In this document: piece by piece, positions 30,649 to 34,550 of the stretch
How positions within the stretch are numbered: the first letter of the stretch is position 1
How the letters are laid out: each line of letters opens with the position of its first letter
DNA from: a virus
Length of the DNA: 34,550 nt
Direction: 5' to 3' (one strand)
Virus record (IMG/VR): IMGVR_UViG_3300001533_001001
Span: 1 to 34,550 of that record
Translations under genes and position numbers: made by a program
Notes under the pieces: generated by a model
The model's input: only the letters and a program-made list of their open reading frames with translations
Database searches by the model: none
Told to the model about the DNA's origin: nothing

Positions 30649-30696
30649 TTGATAGAAAAAATTCTATCAATCATACCCCGCTACGGCGGGGTTTTT
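30646..30696 (+). terminator. Tandem hairpins ending gene 32 transcript
   Basis: First is a perfect 12-bp stem with AAAA loop (30646-30673) that includes the gene 32 stop codon. Directly after comes CCCCGC-TACG-GCGGGG (30676-30691) followed by TTTTT, a classic rho-independent terminator. The AT-rich first hairpin could protect the mRNA end. Confidence 0.85.
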
Positions 30697-30723
30697 CATG
30701 CACATGCCTACTACATACTTACA

Positions 30724-32064
30724 ATGGCAACACAAAATCAACCGACGCAATTCAATATGAAAATCCCTACCGATGTACGAGTCGATAGGGTCAGACTTAT
30801 ATCATCCAATGGTGAGAGGGTCGATCTTTCGGCGATGACTGAAAGCATCGACATTTACGAGGATATCTTCTCAAACACAATGAGTGGATCATTGGTCTTA
30901 GTAGATGGAATGGATCTCGCTGGGTCTATTCCCATTATCGGTCAAGAGACACTAGAGATTCAATTTAGATCCCCGGTTCATACAAACCCATTCAAACATA
31001 CATTTAGAATCTATAGACTGTCTGACAAGACTACCGATAACAAAGACAGTGGTCAATACTATACAATATTTTTTGCGTCTCCAGAAATTATTTCTAATCG
31101 TAAGAAGAAAGTTTCACTTTCCTTGACCAATCTTTCTCACGGCGAGATGGTTCAACGGTTATTCGAAGAAGTTGAGTCTTTGAACAGCAAGGGGATTGTC
31201 AACCTGACCCCAACCCCCGATATAGATTCGGTTGTCATTCCCAACTGGAATCCGTTTCGAGCAATCAATTGGGTATGCTCTCGGGCATATCTAAATGGGG
31301 CTTGTGACCTAGTTTTCTATGAAACGGTCGATGGGTTTCGCTTGGAATCCCTTTCTCAGTTGGCACAGAACCCCCCAAAGTATTCCTACAACCGCGCGCC
31401 AAGAAATCGTGCAAGCGATGCAAATGCCCCCCAAAGAGATATCCTGTCGGCGTATTTTTCGGCTGAGGAAATCACCCTCAAAGAGCATCATGACCGTCTA
31501 AAGGGGACAATGGATGGTATTTACGCTGGAAACCTAGCAGTCTATGACTCTTTCAACAAGGGTATCGACTACTCTGTTTACCAATACAATCAGAACTACG
31601 ATGAAGTCCCCCATATGGGATATCGCTCATTGCCTTATCAGAATGATTTGTTCTCTGAGGGCATTGAATCTTATGTTCAGTATCACCCATATCCCTCACG
31701 CGCATATGAGAATCATCGAGACCCAAGGGATACAGTTCTCAGACGAAACGCTCGAATTCAAGATTTTGACTCATACACTGTCTTTATGACTATTGCGGGT
31801 AACCCGGATATTCGCCCCGGAGATACAATCTCGATCACGGTCCCGGCTCCTAAAGCGGCTCGTAACCAGCGAAAAGAAATTCAAGAGTATCAATCTGGGG
31901 TATACATGGTCCGGGTTGTGCGGCATAACATCTACCGCAATCAGGAATATCGCTGTATGCTTACTTTGATGCGAGATGGATTGGGCGCACAATTGCCTGA
32001 TGAGAAAGACGGGACTCTTGAAAATCAAGACGGGTCGAACACTGTGGTTGACCCGAGAGGTTAG
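30724..32064 (+). CDS. 27: Baseplate hub protein, T4 gp27-like
   Basis: 446 residues from ATG 30724; the frame is open to 30649 but that covers the terminator. The N-terminal half has the hub pattern: VDRVRLISSNGERVDLSAMT, IDIYEDIFSNTMSGSLVLVD, then IPIIGQETLEIQFRSP, followed by YYTIFFASPE and IPNWNPFRAINWVCSRAY. The C-terminal half contains a second barrel (AGNPDIRPGDTISITVPAPK). In T4 the gp27 trimer connects the spike gp5 to the tail tube. No Shine-Dalgarno is obvious. It meets the gp48/54-like gene tail to tail. Confidence 0.75.
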   Translation: MATQNQPTQFNMKIPTDVRVDRVRLISSNGERVDLSAMTESIDIYEDIFSNTMSGSLVLVDGMDLAGSIPIIGQETLEIQFRSPVHTNPFKHTFRIYRLSDKTTDNKDSGQYYTIFFASPEIISNRKKKVSLSLTNLSHGEMVQRLFEEVESLNSKGIVNLTPTPDIDSVVIPNWNPFRAINWVCSRAYLNGACDLVFYETVDGFRLESLSQLAQNPPKYSYNRAPRNRASDANAPQRDILSAYFSAEEITLKEHHDRLKGTMDGIYAGNLAVYDSFNKGIDYSVYQYNQNYDEVPHMGYRSLPYQNDLFSEGIESYVQYHPYPSRAYENHRDPRDTVLRRNARIQDFDSYTVFMTIAGNPDIRPGDTISITVPAPKAARNQRKEIQEYQSGVYMVRVVRHNIYRNQEYRCMLTLMRDGLGAQLPDEKDGTLENQDGSNTVVDPRG

Positions 32065-33209
32065 AATCCGTTTTCGATATGACGACGGTCCAAGGTACTT
32101 ACTTCGGCGAAAGATAGAGTAAGACTAATCTGACTTGGGGATTGTCCTCTATCGTCACTGTCAGCAAAAAAGTCTGGGTTTTCATTCGGCATGTAGTTGA
32201 CTTTACACTCTGTCAAAACCGAAGGCATCACCCGGTTCATATACTGGTTTTCTTTCATGTTCGAATAGAACAGAATGTCAAACTCCGAAGGCATCGTAAG
32301 AAATGCGCTATCGGTATTGAACACCGGGTGCATGTGAAATTTGAAAACTCGGATGATCTCATGGACAACGAGCATTTCATCTCTGTTTCTTGGTGTAAAA
32401 ATAAACTCATATGAGAATGTTCGTTGACCCATAGTTTCGAAAAGAAACTCAAGGTGGGGGTTCTGAACATTTCGGGTGATAGACCCCATCACCTTCGAGT
32501 CGCCGCCCATGGGTCGAAAACGCTTCACTGCTCCCTGAATAACCGAATCCTTGATCAGTTTGCTGCTGTCAGCATCCAGACTCGCGTTTGCCCCGGTTTG
32601 ATTGAATGAGTTTAGGATTGCTCGACCGGCTGATCCAAGTAGGTTTTCAGCAAGATTGTAGTTGGCAGAATAGTTGACTTCAACACCCGGTGGCATGTAG
32701 AGGACAACAGTATCCTTGAGTGTTTTGTTTCGCCCTAGAATATCAGTCTTTTGGGTGATTGTTCGATTATCAATTCTGTTGTTCTCGCCGGTGCTGTCTA
32801 TTGCTTTACCCCGCGACTGCCCACCCTGTTGATTCAGTATATCATCAACGGTGTCAACCACTCCCCGCTCCTCCACGCTGCTTTGGAATTCTTGGAGTGC
32901 ATTTCCTGCGACTGCGGCAGCGACTTTACTTGCTCGAAACATGTCGCCCAAACTGAATCCCTCCACTTCAAATGCCTGAAACATAATGAAGTGTCCCGGA
33001 TTGGATTCTCTCAAAATATCCAAAGGATACCCATAAACACTCTCACCCGAACTGTTCCCCGAGAACAAGTCATTCAGGGTCGGGTCACCAGTTTGATTCT
33101 GCGATACACCACCGGCAGGGTTTACACCCAAGTCTCCGGAAATGTTTCCCAGACCATTGGTGTCGGCTAAGTAGGGGATATTACCAAATTGGTGGGGAAA
33201 ACTAGCCAC
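32061..33209 (-). CDS. Baseplate/tail-tube junction protein, T4 gp48/gp54-like
   Basis: 382 residues. The C-terminal half has the conserved pattern of this family: QNPHLEFLFETMGQRTFSYE, FIFTPRNRDEMLVVHEIIRV, FKFHMHPVFNTDSAFLTMPS, EFDILFYSN and, after a Leu-Thr, ECKVNYMPNENPDFF. DTVVLYMPPGVEVNYSANYN in the middle is also typical. It would cap the baseplate and start tube growth. I cannot separate gp48 from gp54 by eye. It begins 2 bp after the tape-measure stop, as in T4 (29-48-54). Length is close to T4 gp48 (364). Confidence 0.8.
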   Translation of the reverse strand: MASFPHQFGNIPYLADTNGLGNISGDLGVNPAGGVSQNQTGDPTLNDLFSGNSSGESVYGYPLDILRESNPGHFIMFQAFEVEGFSLGDMFRASKVAAAVAGNALQEFQSSVEERGVVDTVDDILNQQGGQSRGKAIDSTGENNRIDNRTITQKTDILGRNKTLKDTVVLYMPPGVEVNYSANYNLAENLLGSAGRAILNSFNQTGANASLDADSSKLIKDSVIQGAVKRFRPMGGDSKVMGSITRNVQNPHLEFLFETMGQRTFSYEFIFTPRNRDEMLVVHEIIRVFKFHMHPVFNTDSAFLTMPSEFDILFYSNMKENQYMNRVMPSVLTECKVNYMPNENPDFFADSDDRGQSPSQISLTLSFAEVSTLDRRHIENGF

Positions 33210-33211
33210 TC

Positions 33212-34550
33212 TTATCGACCTCCGCTAGACCTGTTGTTGGCAGCCAATGATGGTTCAAGATTGTTTTGGTTTGTGGCTGAGAGATAAGTTGTTTGTGCGC
33301 CCGCGTTGTTGACTTGAATGTTATTGTTGCTCTGTCCGGTCTCTGCCATTATCAATGCTGCCTTTGTCAGTCGATCAACCGCTGCATTGAACTCGGCATC
33401 TTTAGCAGGATCCTTCTCTCCGAACTCTCTCACCAATCTTAGATAGTTAACATCATCGCCGCCGTATATTAGATCCTGTGCCTGCTGAACGGAAATCCCG
33501 GTTCTATCTGCGACTTCGTTTGCGGCTCGGATCATACGGTACTGGACCGGTCTGGGTCGTTCTTTGTCAGTTCCATCTTCGTTGATTCCAAAAATCCTCG
33601 CAACCCTTCGACCAACCCATCCACCGACAGCGAGAATAGCGGCACGGATAGCCTTGTAGATATTCTCAAAAGCGCCGACAACGGTATCTCTGATCTTATG
33701 CATGAATCCGATGATCGACCCACCAATGGTTCCGGGTTCTGTGCTTACACCCAACAGGTTGAGGATCTTTTCAATAAGGAACAGATGTAATCCAGTCACC
33801 GCTTTGACGAACATGGGTGGGATTGATGTAATGAAAGTTACAACACCCTTAAATGCGGTCGGTAGCCAGCCAGCAACCCATTCAAGAATTTCCTTACCCT
33901 TTTTCATTATCCCCCCCCAGACCTTTTCGAAAAGCATTTTGACACCCGGAATAAAACCTTCGTTTTGGAAAGTGTTCCAGATCTCAATCAGTGGTTCGAA
34001 CAAATCCTCGAAATCAAACAGACCGAAAGTTAGGAACTCAACAAGCCCGGCAATTGCGCCAAGGATAGCACCCTGAAGTCCTGTGACATCCTCGCGTTCA
34101 CTTGCTATAGACATACCTTTGAACGCACCAAAAATAGCGGAGAAGAATCCAAAAACAACATTTACAAACGGGAGAAATTTGCCGACCGTGCCAAGGATTT
34201 TGGATAGGAAGGGGACCACCTTGATAACCTTTCCAACGGTTTCACCAATAAACTTTGTGACAACTTTGATCACAGGAGCAATTTTTTTGATCACAGATTT
34301 GATCACAGAAGCAAATTTAGTGACTATTTTTATAAAGGTGTTGGAAGTGAGACCACCGGTCAGAATATTGGTGACAATTCTTGCGATTCGACCGAATCCC
34401 GATAAAAAGGGTTTGATTCTTTTTTGTAGGTCCGTGAGTAGTTTCGTGATTGACTTGACAAGTTTCGTTTGACCGAGAGATTTTATCGCCCCACTAATCT
34501 TTTGAAAAATCTTTCTAACCAGAAATGGCAGTCTGCGAGCAAGCAATTGC
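33212..34550 (-). CDS. Tape-measure protein C-terminal part (T4 gp29-like), 5' end outside window
   Basis: The frame runs off the window edge, so the TTG at 34546 is probably internal. The visible 445 residues include a long series of basic/hydrophobic helices (IKSVIKKIAPVIKVVTKFIG; FLPFVNVVFGFFSAIFGAFK; AILGAIAGLVEFLTFGLFDF), as in tape-measure proteins that later insert into the host membrane. A globular region (GISVQQAQDLIYGGDD) and an Asn/Gln-rich tail (SNNNIQVNNAGAQTTYLSAT) follow. Position directly upstream of the gp48/54-like gene supports the call, by the T4 order 29-48. Confidence 0.75.
   Translation of the reverse strand, partial: QLLARRLPFLVRKIFQKISGAIKSLGQTKLVKSITKLLTDLQKRIKPFLSGFGRIARIVTNILTGGLTSNTFIKIVTKFASVIKSVIKKIAPVIKVVTKFIGETVGKVIKVVPFLSKILGTVGKFLPFVNVVFGFFSAIFGAFKGMSIASEREDVTGLQGAILGAIAGLVEFLTFGLFDFEDLFEPLIEIWNTFQNEGFIPGVKMLFEKVWGGIMKKGKEILEWVAGWLPTAFKGVVTFITSIPPMFVKAVTGLHLFLIEKILNLLGVSTEPGTIGGSIIGFMHKIRDTVVGAFENIYKAIRAAILAVGGWVGRRVARIFGINEDGTDKERPRPVQYRMIRAANEVADRTGISVQQAQDLIYGGDDVNYLRLVREFGEKDPAKDAEFNAAVDRLTKAALIMAETGQSNNNIQVNNAGAQTTYLSATNQNNLEPSLAANNRSSGGR

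Noticed and set aside
1-34550. tRNA genes, CRISPR array, IS elements, att sites
   Set aside because: No cloverleaf with a convincing T-arm, no regularly spaced repeats, no transposase or integrase frame was found by reading; short tRNAs could still be missed without a covariance search.

Overview
The window looks like part of the genome of a large T4-like (myovirus) phage. The support is a set of recognisable T4-type parts. For replication and recombination there is a gp61-like primase, RNase H (Rnh-like 5' nuclease), a RuvC-like resolvase, a RecB-like exonuclease, a gp59-like helicase loader and gp32-like single-strand binding protein. For late transcription there is a gp33-like coactivator. 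For the virion there is a gp27-like baseplate hub, a gp48/gp54-like baseplate protein, the end of a tape-measure protein, and tail fibre and tail spike genes. No integrase, IS element, CRISPR array, tRNA or rRNA gene was seen. One cargo gene, an N-terminally anchored beta-propeller protein with paired dockerin-like repeats ending LANFG, is of a kind I associate with Planctomycetota (Phycisphaerae-like) surface proteins. It is the best clue to the host, but it is an inference.

Layout. 1-4190 (+): end of a collagen-like tail fibre gene, a small virion-type gene, a beta-helix tail spike and a large unknown protein. 4187-11163 (-): a second large unknown protein, a B12-dependent ribonucleotide reductase interrupted by a homing-endonuclease intein, thymidylate synthase and primase. 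11220-11822 (+): RuvC-like resolvase. 11801-16700 (-): tightly packed operons carrying rnh and many small unknown genes, including two below 60 residues. 16701-16991 is a divergent regulatory hub. 16992-21505 (+): small early-type genes, several of them membrane proteins joined by ATGA overlaps around the dockerin/propeller protein, closed by a terminator. 21576-24981 (+): DUF5662-like protein, microproteins, FmdB-like zinc ribbon, exonuclease and gp33-like coactivator. 25011-28941 (+): a glycosyltransferase island. 28941-30648 (+): gp59-like loader and gp32, closed by tandem hairpins. 30724-34550: hub gene (+) meeting the gp48/54-like and tape-measure genes (-) tail to tail.

How it fits together. 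RNR and ThyA supply dNTPs. Primase, loader, SSB, Rnh, exonuclease and resolvase make and process DNA, and the gp33-like protein would switch on late genes. The glyco-island probably modifies virion, DNA or host surface. The most unusual signal is regulatory. Four early promoters share a cassette of about 80 bp in which a perfect 9-bp DnaA box (TTATCCACA, read as TGTGGATAA) sits 12-13 bp upstream of a sigma70-type -35 box, followed by a conserved leader and Shine-Dalgarno. Two of these boxes face each other in the divergent hub, which also has an AT-rich tract, so it may double as a replication origin. All function calls come from reading motifs; no database search was run.
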